Shown here: one piece after another, positions 55,000 to 64,000 of the stretch
Layout: each line of letters begins with the position of its first letter
Numbering within the stretch: the first letter of the stretch is position 1
NCBI RefSeq assembly: GCF_004791025.1
Contig: NZ_SRUO01000005.1
Span: 248,001 to 312,000, forward strand
DNA: 64,000 nt
From: Mesorhizobium sp. M4B.F.Ca.ET.203.01.1.1
Lineage (GTDB): Bacteria; Pseudomonadota; Alphaproteobacteria; Rhizobiales; Rhizobiaceae
Direction: 5' to 3'
Notes under the pieces: model-generated
Seen by the model: only the letters and a program-made list of their open reading frames with translations
Database searches by the model: none
Told to the model about the DNA's origin: nothing
Position numbers and translations under genes: made by a program

Positions 55000-56402
55000 G
55001 AGACGCTTCCACCGAGTTCCTTGGGCAGCGCATAGGCCCACTGCGTGATGTTGCCAGCGCCGAGGAAGACGACGAAGTCGCCGGGCTTTGCGAGGTCACG
55101 TATGGCCGGCGCGATCGCCGCCGGGCCTTCGACATAGCGCGCATCGCGATGGCCGCCGGCGCGGATGCGCGACACCAGCGCGTCCGACGTCACCCCTTCG
55201 ATCGGCTCCTCGCCTGCCGCATAGACCGGCGCCACCATCACCGTGTCGGCGTCGTTGAAGCAGACGGAGAACTCATTGAACAGGTCGTGCAGGCGGGTGT
55301 AGCGGTGCGGTTGCGCAATGGCGATGACGCGGCCCTTGGTGGCGCTGCGCGCCGCCTTCAGCACTGCCGTGATCTCGACCGGATGGTGGCCGTAGTCGTC
55401 GAAGATGTCGACGCCATTCCAGGTGCCGGTATGGGTGAAGCGCCGCTTGACGCCGGCGAACGACGACAGGCCCTTCTTGATCGCCTCGGCGGACAGGCCG
55501 AGTTCATGCGCGACCGCGATCGCCGCCGTCGCGTTGGAGACATTGTGGCGGCCGGGCATCGGCAGGCGCAGATCGGCGATCGTCGTCTGGCCACGCCCCT
55601 TGCGGTCGCGGATCACCACGTCGAACTCGGAGGTCGCGCCCGCCATGCGATGATTGGTGAAGCGCACGTCGGCCTGCGCGTTCTCGCCATAGGTGATGAC
55701 GCGCCGGTCCTCGATGCGGCCGACCAGCGCTTGCACCTCCGGATGGTCGGTGCACATCACGCCGAAGCCGTAGAACGGCACATTCTCGACGAACTGGCGA
55801 AACGCCTCGCGGACATTGTCGAAACTGCCGTAGTGGTCGAGGTGCTCGGGATCGATGTTGGTGACGACGGCGATATCGGCCGGCAGCTTCAGGAAGGTGC
55901 CGTCGCTCTCGTCGGCCTCGACCACCATCCATTCGCCGTCGCCCATGCGGGCATTGGTGCCATAGGCGTTGATGATGCCGCCATTGATGACCGTCGGGTC
56001 GAGCCCGCCGGCCTCGAGCAGCGTCGCCACCATCGACGTCGTGGTGGTCTTGCCATGCGTGCCGCCGATCGCCACCGCCTGGCGGAAGCGCATCAGTTCG
56101 GCCAGCATCTCGGCGCGGCGCACGACCGGCAGCAGCTTCTCGCGCGCGGCCTTGAGCTCGGGGTTGGATTTCTTGATCGCGGTCGAGACGACAACCACCT
56201 CGGCATCGCCAAGGTTTTCCGCCTTGTGGCCGACGAAACATTCGATGCCCTTGTCGCGTAGCCGCTGCACATTGGCGCCGTCGGCCTGGTCGGAACCCTG
56301 CACCTTGTAGCCCAGATTGTGCAGCACCTCGGCAATGCCGCTCATGCCGATGCCGCCAATGCCGATGAAATGCACAAGGCCGATGGTCTGCGGCATCTTC
56401 AT
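54996..56402 (-). CDS. murC: UDP-N-acetylmuramate-L-alanine ligase
   Basis: The 468-residue Mur ligase has [23 protein letters not shown] loop [17 protein letters not shown] and [18 protein letters not shown]. It adds L-Ala to UDP-MurNAc. Its start overlaps murG by four bases and its end overlaps murB by four, so the three are tightly coupled. Confidence 0.97.
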   Translation of the reverse strand: MKMPQTIGLVHFIGIGGIGMSGIAEVLHNLGYKVQGSDQADGANVQRLRDKGIECFVGHKAENLGDAEVVVVSTAIKKSNPELKAAREKLLPVVRRAEMLAELMRFRQAVAIGGTHGKTTTTSMVATLLEAGGLDPTVINGGIINAYGTNARMGDGEWMVVEADESDGTFLKLPADIAVVTNIDPEHLDHYGSFDNVREAFRQFVENVPFYGFGVMCTDHPEVQALVGRIEDRRVITYGENAQADVRFTNHRMAGATSEFDVVIRDRKGRGQTTIADLRLPMPGRHNVSNATAAIAVAHELGLSAEAIKKGLSSFAGVKRRFTHTGTWNGVDIFDDYGHHPVEITAVLKAARSATKGRVIAIAQPHRYTRLHDLFNEFSVCFNDADTVMVAPVYAAGEEPIEGVTSDALVSRIRAGGHRDARYVEGPAAIAPAIRDLAKPGDFVVFLGAGNITQWAYALPKELGGSVS

Positions 56403-57526
56403 GCTTGCGTCCCCTTCCTGAAGTCCGAAACGGTTTTTTTGGACGCAATAGCCTCTGTCAGATCGGCGAGCAACCGCGCCGCGTTCGGTTTTCCGGCCGA
56501 CCGGGCGGCCGCGGCCATGGCCGACAGCCTGTCGGGATCGCCCATCAGCCCGCCGACGAGCGCCGCGATGCGCTCGGCGGACAGCGTGGATTGCGCATGC
56601 ACCTCGGCCCCACCGGCGGCGGCCAGCGCCGCGGCATTCGCCGCCTGGTCGTGGTCGAGCGCGTGCGGATAGGGCACCAGCAGCGCCGGCCGGCCGATGA
56701 CAGCGATTTCCGACACGGTCGAGGCGCCGGAGCGCGACATCACCAGATGTGCCGCCGCGATCCGCGCCGCCATGTCGGTGAAGAAGGGCGACACCTGCGC
56801 GTCGACGCCCAGCGCGGCGTAGGCCGCCTTGACTCGCGCCACGTCCTCGGCCCGCGCCTGCTGGGTGATCGCCAGCCGCTTGCGCTGAGCCTCCGGCAAG
56901 AGTCCGACAGCCGTCGGCACCGCGTCGGAAAAGAACTGCGCGCCCTGGCTGCCGCCGAACACCAGGAAGCGGAACGGCTCCTCGCCGGTCGCAGCCACGT
57001 AAGGCGTCTTCGCCGCCTCCAGGATCTGCGGCCTGACCGGATTGCCGGTGGTCACCGTCTTGGCGCCGGCAGCACTTTCGTCCTCCGGCAGGAAGCCGCC
57101 GGCGATGGCGTCGACGCGCCCGGCCAGCGCCCTGTTGGCGCGGCCCATCACCGCGTTCTGCTCATGGATCAATGACGGCACCTTGCGCCGTGTCGCTGCG
57201 TAAAGCGGCGGCAATGTCGGATAGCCGCCAAAGCCGACGACGGCTTCCGGCTTGATCCTGGTGATGACGGCGGAGGCCTGCCGCACGCCGCGCCAGATCG
57301 CCCACAAGGCCGACAGCACCGCCAGCGGGTTCTTCGAGCCGAGGGTCGCCGATTGGATCGGATGGATGTTGACGGCCGGGAACTGGCCGGAATAGCGCTC
57401 GGCGCGATGATCGGTGGCCAGATGCACCTTCCAGCCGCGCTCGTTGAGCTCATGCGCCAGCGCTTCGGCCGGGAAGAGATGTCCGCCCGTGCCGCCCGCC
57501 GCCAGAAGAATCACACCCCGCGACAT
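56399..57526 (-). CDS. murG: Lipid II synthase MurG (GlcNAc transferase)
   Basis: The 375-residue GT-B glycosyltransferase shows the glycine loop [19 protein letters not shown] and the C-terminal [15 protein letters not shown] and [15 protein letters not shown] with the UDP-GlcNAc-binding helix. It adds GlcNAc to lipid I on the inner face of the membrane. Confidence 0.97.
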   Translation of the reverse strand: MSRGVILLAAGGTGGHLFPAEALAHELNERGWKVHLATDHRAERYSGQFPAVNIHPIQSATLGSKNPLAVLSALWAIWRGVRQASAVITRIKPEAVVGFGGYPTLPPLYAATRRKVPSLIHEQNAVMGRANRALAGRVDAIAGGFLPEDESAAGAKTVTTGNPVRPQILEAAKTPYVAATGEEPFRFLVFGGSQGAQFFSDAVPTAVGLLPEAQRKRLAITQQARAEDVARVKAAYAALGVDAQVSPFFTDMAARIAAAHLVMSRSGASTVSEIAVIGRPALLVPYPHALDHDQAANAAALAAAGGAEVHAQSTLSAERIAALVGGLMGDPDRLSAMAAAARSAGKPNAARLLADLTEAIASKKTVSDFRKGTQA

Positions 57527-57527
57527 T

Positions 57528-58679
57528 TCACTCCGCCGGCACGGCGCGCTGCGGGAAGGAAAAACCCATCTGCTTGCGCTTCTCGGGCCGTCTGCGCGTC
57601 AAGGCCAGCACCATGCCCATCGAGATGGCGATGGCGATCTGCGAGGAGCCGCCATAGGAGATGAACGGCAGCGTCATGCCCTTGGCCGGCATCAGCTGCA
57701 GGTTGACGCACATGTTGATGGCCGACTGCAGGCCGAAGACCGTGACCAGACCGCCAACGGCATAGCGCGTGAAGTCGTCATGCTCCTTGAGCGCGGTGTT
57801 GAGGCCGCGCAGCACGATGAAGGCGAAGATCGACATGATGAAGAAGCACATCACCAGCCCGAACTCCTCGCCGGCGACCGAAAAGACGAAGTCGGCGTGG
57901 CTGTCGGGAATGACCCGCTTGACCGTGCCTTCGCCCGGACCGACGCCGAACCAATGGCCGTTGATCAGCGCCTCGCGCCCCATGTCGACCTGGAAGGTGT
58001 CGCCCTCGCCGGTCAGGAACTTGTCGATGCGGGCAGCGACGTGCGGAAACACGGTGTAGGCGGCGAACAGGCCGCTGACGCCGGTGACGCCGAGCGCGAT
58101 GATCCACAGCCACGGCAGGCCCGCCATGAAGAACATGACCCCCCAGGTGCCGGTCACCAGCATGGTCTGGCCGAGGTCGGGCTGGGCGACCAGCAGCGAG
58201 ACGACCAGCACCAGGAGCAGCAGGGCAAACAGATTGCCGGGAATGTCGGGCTGGCGCTTGTGCTCGGCGAACAGCCAGGCGCAGACGATGACGAAGGCCG
58301 GCTTCAGGAATTCCGACGGCTGGATGGAGAGGCCGGCGAGCGAGACCCAGCGCCGCGCGCCTTTGACCTCGACGCCGACATAGAGCACCGCCACCATCAG
58401 CACCAGCATGATGCACAGGATCACCAGCGCCATGCGCCGGATCTGCCGCGATTCCAGGAACGAGACCGCGAGCATCACGCCGAGCGCAGGCACGGTGAAA
58501 ATGATCTGCCTGGTGGCGAAGTGGAAGCTGTCGAGGCCGATGCGTTCGGCCACCGCCGGGCTCGCCGCGAAGGAGAGCACGATGCCCAGACCCATCAGCG
58601 ACAGGAACGCCGCCAGGAACCAGCGATCGATCGTCCACCACCAGGTGGCTACCGGACTTTTGTCGAGACGGCTTTGCAT
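57528..58679 (-). CDS. ftsW: Peptidoglycan glycosyltransferase FtsW
   Basis: The 383-residue SEDS protein has about ten membrane helices and hallmarks [30 protein letters not shown] and [15 protein letters not shown]. It polymerises lipid II at the division site. The ATG overlaps the murD stop by one base (TAATG), and its stop is two bases before murG. It is FtsW rather than RodA by context. Confidence 0.96.
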   Translation of the reverse strand: MQSRLDKSPVATWWWTIDRWFLAAFLSLMGLGIVLSFAASPAVAERIGLDSFHFATRQIIFTVPALGVMLAVSFLESRQIRRMALVILCIMLVLMVAVLYVGVEVKGARRWVSLAGLSIQPSEFLKPAFVIVCAWLFAEHKRQPDIPGNLFALLLLVLVVSLLVAQPDLGQTMLVTGTWGVMFFMAGLPWLWIIALGVTGVSGLFAAYTVFPHVAARIDKFLTGEGDTFQVDMGREALINGHWFGVGPGEGTVKRVIPDSHADFVFSVAGEEFGLVMCFFIMSIFAFIVLRGLNTALKEHDDFTRYAVGGLVTVFGLQSAINMCVNLQLMPAKGMTLPFISYGGSSQIAIAISMGMVLALTRRRPEKRKQMGFSFPQRAVPAE

Positions 58680-60079
58680 TAACGTGGCCCTCCGATGGGT
58701 TTCACGCCATCTATAGCGCTCGCAGCTTGCCTGAAGGCTTCGCCGCGCACTTCGAAATTCTTGAACTGGTCGAAACTGGCGCAGGCGGGCGACAGCAGCA
58801 CCACCGCCTCGCCGCCATCGTCAAGGGCGGCATCGTGGGCGGCATGCTCGACCGCCGCCGCCAGCGTGCCGGAGATCTCGTAGGGCACCGCCTCGCCCAG
58901 CGTCGCCGAGAAGGCGGGCGCCGCCTCGCCGATCAGATAGGCCTTGGCGATGCGCGGGAAGAAGCCGCGCAGCGGCTCGATGCCGCCCTCCTTGGGCAGG
59001 CCGCCGGCTATCCAGTAGATACGGCTGAAACTCGACAGGGCTGGAGCCGCCGCATCGGCATTGGTCGCCTTGGAATCGTTGATGAACAGCACATGGTCCT
59101 TGCGGCCGACCTGCTCCATGCGATGCGCCAGCCCCGGAAAGCTTTCCAACCCCGCCTGGATCTCGCCGAGGTCCAGCCCGACCTTGAGGCAGGCGGCGAC
59201 CGCGGCCAGCGCGTTCTGCGCATTGTGCTGGCCGCGCAGCGAGCCGATGCCTTCCAGAAAGGCGACGCGGCTGTAGCGGCCATGCACGGCTTCCATAAGG
59301 TTGCTGCCATCGGCGAAATAGCCGTCGGTCAGCGGCAGCCGCTTGGAAATGCGGATGACCTCCCTGCCCGCCCGCTCCAGCCGGTCGGCGATCTGCGCGC
59401 ACCAGGAGTCGTCGACGCCGACGATTGCCGTCTCGCTGCCGGCCACCAGCCGCTCCTTGATCGAGGCGTAGTGCGCCATGGTGCCGTGACGGTCGAGGTG
59501 ATCGGGCGTCAGGTTGAGCAGGATGCCGGCCGTCGGATTGATCGAGGGCGCGAGGTCGATCTGATAGGAGGAGCATTCGACGACATAGTGCCGCCCCTCT
59601 GCCGGCGGATCGAGCGTCATGATGGCGCGACCGATATTGCCGCCCATCTGCGTGTCGCGACCTGCCGATTTCAGGATGTGGGCGGTCAGCGCCGTGGTCG
59701 TCGATTTGCCGTTGGTGCCGGTAATCGCGACGAAAGGCGCCGCCGGCGCCCGCAGGACGCGCTCGCGGCAGAACAGCTCGATGTCGCCGATGACCTCGAC
59801 GCCGGCGCCGCGCGCCAGCTCCACTGTCCAGTGTGGCTTCGGATGCGTCAGCGGCACGCCGGGCGACAGCACGAAGGCGGAGAAGCGCGACCAGTCGGCG
59901 CCGCGCAGGTCGCCGGTCGCGATCCCGGCGGCCGAGGCCTTGGCGACGCTGTCCGGATTGTCGTCCCAGGCAAGGATGTCGGCCCCGCCGGCGATCAGCG
60001 CGTGCGCGGTGGCGATCCCCGAACCGCCGAGCCCGAAGAGCGAAACGCGCTTGCCTGAAAAGGATGAGGCGGGGATCAA
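58679..60079 (-). CDS. murD: UDP-N-acetylmuramoylalanine-D-glutamate ligase
   Basis: The start is TTG 60079, giving [20 protein letters not shown] and 466 residues, the usual murD N-terminus. It lies eight bases after the mraY stop. The ATP loop is [17 protein letters not shown], with [10 protein letters not shown] and [14 protein letters not shown] further on. A longer open frame upstream only overlaps mraY. It adds D-Glu. Confidence 0.95.
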   Translation of the reverse strand: MIPASSFSGKRVSLFGLGGSGIATAHALIAGGADILAWDDNPDSVAKASAAGIATGDLRGADWSRFSAFVLSPGVPLTHPKPHWTVELARGAGVEVIGDIELFCRERVLRAPAAPFVAITGTNGKSTTTALTAHILKSAGRDTQMGGNIGRAIMTLDPPAEGRHYVVECSSYQIDLAPSINPTAGILLNLTPDHLDRHGTMAHYASIKERLVAGSETAIVGVDDSWCAQIADRLERAGREVIRISKRLPLTDGYFADGSNLMEAVHGRYSRVAFLEGIGSLRGQHNAQNALAAVAACLKVGLDLGEIQAGLESFPGLAHRMEQVGRKDHVLFINDSKATNADAAAPALSSFSRIYWIAGGLPKEGGIEPLRGFFPRIAKAYLIGEAAPAFSATLGEAVPYEISGTLAAAVEHAAHDAALDDGGEAVVLLSPACASFDQFKNFEVRGEAFRQAASAIDGVKPIGGPR

Positions 60080-60087
60080 GCGGCGGC

Positions 60088-61170
60088 CTATCGGAGCTTG
60101 AGGGTGGAGAGGCCGACCAGCGCCAGGATCACCGCGATGATCCAGAAGCGGATCACCACCTGGCTTTCGGTCCAGCCGAGTTTTTCGAAGTGATGGTGGA
60201 TCGGCGCCATCAGGAACACCCGCTTGCCGGTCATCTTGAAGTAGCCGACCTGGATGATGACCGAGAGGATCTCGACCACGAACAGGCCGCCGACGATGAC
60301 CAGCACGATCTCGTGCTTGGTGGCGACCGCGACCGTGCCAATCAGGCCGCCCATCGCCAGTGAGCCGGTGTCGCCCATGAAGATGGCGGCCGGCGGCGCG
60401 TTGAACCACAGGAAGCCGAGGCCGGCGCCGATCACCGCGCCAAGCACCACCGCCAGTTCGCCGGTGCCGGGAACGAAATGGATCTGCAGATATTCGGCGA
60501 ACACCGCGTTGCCGGAGAGATAGGCGATGACCCCGAAGGAGGCCGCCGCGATCATGATCGGCACGATCGCCAGCCCGTCGAGGCCGTCGGTCAGGTTGAC
60601 CGCGTTGCCGGCGCCGACGATGACGAAGCAGGAGAACGGCACGAAGAACCAGCCGAGGTTGATGATAAATTCCTTGGCGAAGGGAAAGGTGAGCGACGAG
60701 GAGAACGGCGCCTGGCCGTTGTGCATGATCACCCAGGCAGCGATTCCGGCGATGACGAATTCGATCGCCAGCCGCGCCTTGCCGGAAAAGCCGAGATGCG
60801 ACTGCTTGGTGACCTTCAGATAGTCGTCATAGAAGCCGATCGAGCCGAAGCCGATGGTCACCAGAAGCACCACCCAGACATAGATCGAGGAGAGGTTCGC
60901 CCACAAAAGCGACGATCCGATGATGCCCGACAGGATCATCAGCCCGCCCATGGTCGGCGTGCCGGCCTTCTTGAAATGCGTCTGCGGACCGTCGGCGCGG
61001 ATCGGCTGGCCCTTGCCCTGCCGGAGCCGCAGCGAATTGATGATGGTCGGTCCGAAGATGAAGACGATCAGCGCCGAGGTGATCAGCGCCCCGCCGGTGC
61101 GGAAGGTGATGTAGCGGAAGACGTTGAAGACAGAAATCTTGTCCGCAAAATCGACGAGCAATGTGAACAT
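60088..61170 (-). CDS. mraY: Phospho-MurNAc-pentapeptide transferase
   Basis: The 360-residue protein has ten membrane helices and the catalytic motifs [37 protein letters not shown] and [11 protein letters not shown]. It makes lipid I from UDP-MurNAc-pentapeptide and undecaprenyl phosphate. The gap to murF is 26 bases. Confidence 0.97.
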   Translation of the reverse strand: MFTLLVDFADKISVFNVFRYITFRTGGALITSALIVFIFGPTIINSLRLRQGKGQPIRADGPQTHFKKAGTPTMGGLMILSGIIGSSLLWANLSSIYVWVVLLVTIGFGSIGFYDDYLKVTKQSHLGFSGKARLAIEFVIAGIAAWVIMHNGQAPFSSSLTFPFAKEFIINLGWFFVPFSCFVIVGAGNAVNLTDGLDGLAIVPIMIAAASFGVIAYLSGNAVFAEYLQIHFVPGTGELAVVLGAVIGAGLGFLWFNAPPAAIFMGDTGSLAMGGLIGTVAVATKHEIVLVIVGGLFVVEILSVIIQVGYFKMTGKRVFLMAPIHHHFEKLGWTESQVVIRFWIIAVILALVGLSTLKLR

Positions 61171-61196
61171 GAAATTCTGTCCCCCGGACCCGACCC

Positions 61197-62626
<1,430 letters not shown>

Positions 62627-62630
<4 letters not shown>

Positions 62631-64000
62631 GCGGCGCTCTCCCTGAGCGCCGCGCGAACTTCCTCGTGATCCGAGAAATGCAGTGTCTCGGTGCCGATGG
62701 TCTGGCCTTCCTCATGCCCCTTGCCGGCCACGATCAACGTGTCGCCGGCGTGGAGCATGGCCACCGCCTCGTGAATCGCCTTGCGCCGGTCGCCGATCTC
62801 GATGGCGCCGGGCGCGGCGGCAAGGATCGCGGCGCGGATCGTTTCGGGCACTTCCGAGCGCGGATTGTCATCGGTGACGATGACGACGTCGGCGAGCCGC
62901 GTGGCGATCTCGCCCATGATCGGCCGCTTGCCGCGATCGCGGTCGCCGCCGCAGCCGAACACGACGATGACCCGGCCGGTGGTGAACGGCCTCACCGAGG
63001 CCAGCACGTTTTCCAGCGCATCCGGTTTGTGGGCATAGTCGACATAGACCGGTGCGCCGTTCGCAGTCGTGCCGACGAGGTCGAGCCGACCCGGCGCGCC
63101 CTTCAATTTCTCCAATGCCATCAGGGCTTTGGCGACAAGCGTTCCAGTGGAAATGGCAAGTCCCGCCGAAACCAGCGCGTTGGCGATCTGGAAGTCGCCG
63201 GCCAGCGGCAGGTCGATTTCGTGGAGCACGCTGTCGACCTCGACCTCGGCCCGCTGCCGGTGGCGTTCGTGCTCGACCCGCTTCAGTCTGAGGAAATCGC
63301 CATGGCGGCCGACGGTCAGCACGTCGAGCCCTGCGGCCTTTGCCGCACGGACCGTCGGTTCCGACCATGGATCGTCGGCGAAAATGACGGCCGGCGCGCC
63401 TTTGGGCAGCAGCGTGTCGAACAGGCGCAATTTGGCGCGGTGATAGTCCTCGACCGTCGGATGGTAGTCCATATGGTCGCGGCCGAGATTGGTGAAACCG
63501 CCGGCGGCAAGCCTGACACCGTCGAGCCGGCGCTGGTCGAGGCCGTGGCTGGAAGCCTCCATCGACGCATGGGTGACGCCGGCATCGGCCAATTCCTTGA
63601 GCAGGAGGTGCAGCGCCACCGGATCCGGCGTCGTCAGCGAACCATACTCATTGCGCCCTGGCGCCACGACGCCGGTGGTGCCGATCGAGGCGGCGGCGAG
63701 GCCGGCCTGCTCCCAGATCTGCCGGGTGAAGGCGGCGACCGAGGTCTTGCCGCTGGTGCCGGTCACCGCCACCATCGTTTGAGGTTGCTTGCCGTAGAAG
63801 CGGGCGGCGCTCAGCGCCAATGCCAACCGCGGGTCGTCGACGGAAAAGACCGGAACGGATAGGCCGGAAATGGCGCTTCCCTTGCCCGCCACGATGGCCA
63901 GAGCACCGCGCTTTGCGGCATCAGCGGCGTAGGCAGCGCCGTCGGCCTTGCTGCCGGCGAGCGCGAAAAAGACGACGCCGGTCTTGGCCGTGCGGGAATC
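62627..64000 (-). CDS. murE: UDP-MurNAc-tripeptide synthetase (partial, 5' end outside window)
   Basis: The frame is open to the right edge, and the conserved head [20 protein letters not shown] reads in frame from the edge, so the true start is beyond 64000. ATP loop [14 protein letters not shown] and the motif TDDNPRSE, whose DNPR binds meso-diaminopimelate, identify the diaminopimelate-adding enzyme. About 458 residues are visible. Confidence 0.96.

Overview
The window is high-GC DNA from an alphaproteobacterium of the order Hyphomicrobiales, most likely Mesorhizobium or a close relative. This rests on the gene content and protein style (division cluster order ending ftsZ-lpxC-bamD-recN-ligA, an FtsZ with a long Pro/Gln-rich linker, FrcA-type sugar ABC genes) and on several families of dispersed palindromic repeats of the kind known from rhizobial genomes. 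No rRNA, tRNA, CRISPR array, insertion sequence or prophage was recognised.

Bases 1-16,956 are a mosaic of short, often divergent units: the 5' end of a probable ClC channel facing a MarR regulator across a palindromic operator; a large AsmA-like envelope protein; an FAD-linked 2-hydroxyacid dehydrogenase coupled to a small unknown protein; a hot-dog thioesterase; an Lrp/AsnC regulator facing a DMT exporter; a Tat-exported dienelactone hydrolase; a membrane PQQ glucose dehydrogenase; a TPR-LuxR regulator; and a flavin monooxygenase. Bases 17,077-19,770 hold a UvrD/PcrA helicase with an in-frame palindromic insertion of about 59 residues.

Bases 19,780-25,997 form a sugar-uptake locus: permease, ATPase, binding protein, TIM-barrel isomerase and Gfo/Idh/MocA dehydrogenase on the minus strand, with a divergent LacI regulator and LacI-type operators between the two arms. 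Bases 26,025-41,507 are mixed chromosomal genes: an EncFtn-like ferritin with no encapsulin beside it, a phytase-like esterase, an L,D-transpeptidase, MATE and MFS exporters, a TMEM175-type channel, CreA, cytochrome b561, SCO, PrmA, a three-domain aminopeptidase P, AzlCD, and a small Cys-rich lipoprotein in a locally AT-richer stretch.

Bases 41,539-64,000 are, all on the minus strand, the housekeeping DNA-repair, envelope and division block. In transcription order it runs murE (start outside the window), murF, mraY, murD, ftsW, murG, murC, murB, a 370-base gap, ddl, ftsQ, ftsA, ftsZ, lpxC, bamD, recN, ligA and a DUF2461 gene. Most neighbours overlap by 1-4 bases or nearly abut. Together they make and flip lipid II, polymerise the division ring, commit lipid A synthesis (LpxC) and insert outer-membrane proteins (BamD). 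The least ordinary items are the helicase insertion, the orphan EncFtn-like protein, four palindromic repeat families, a possible small RNA at about 34.4 kb and the small lipoprotein.
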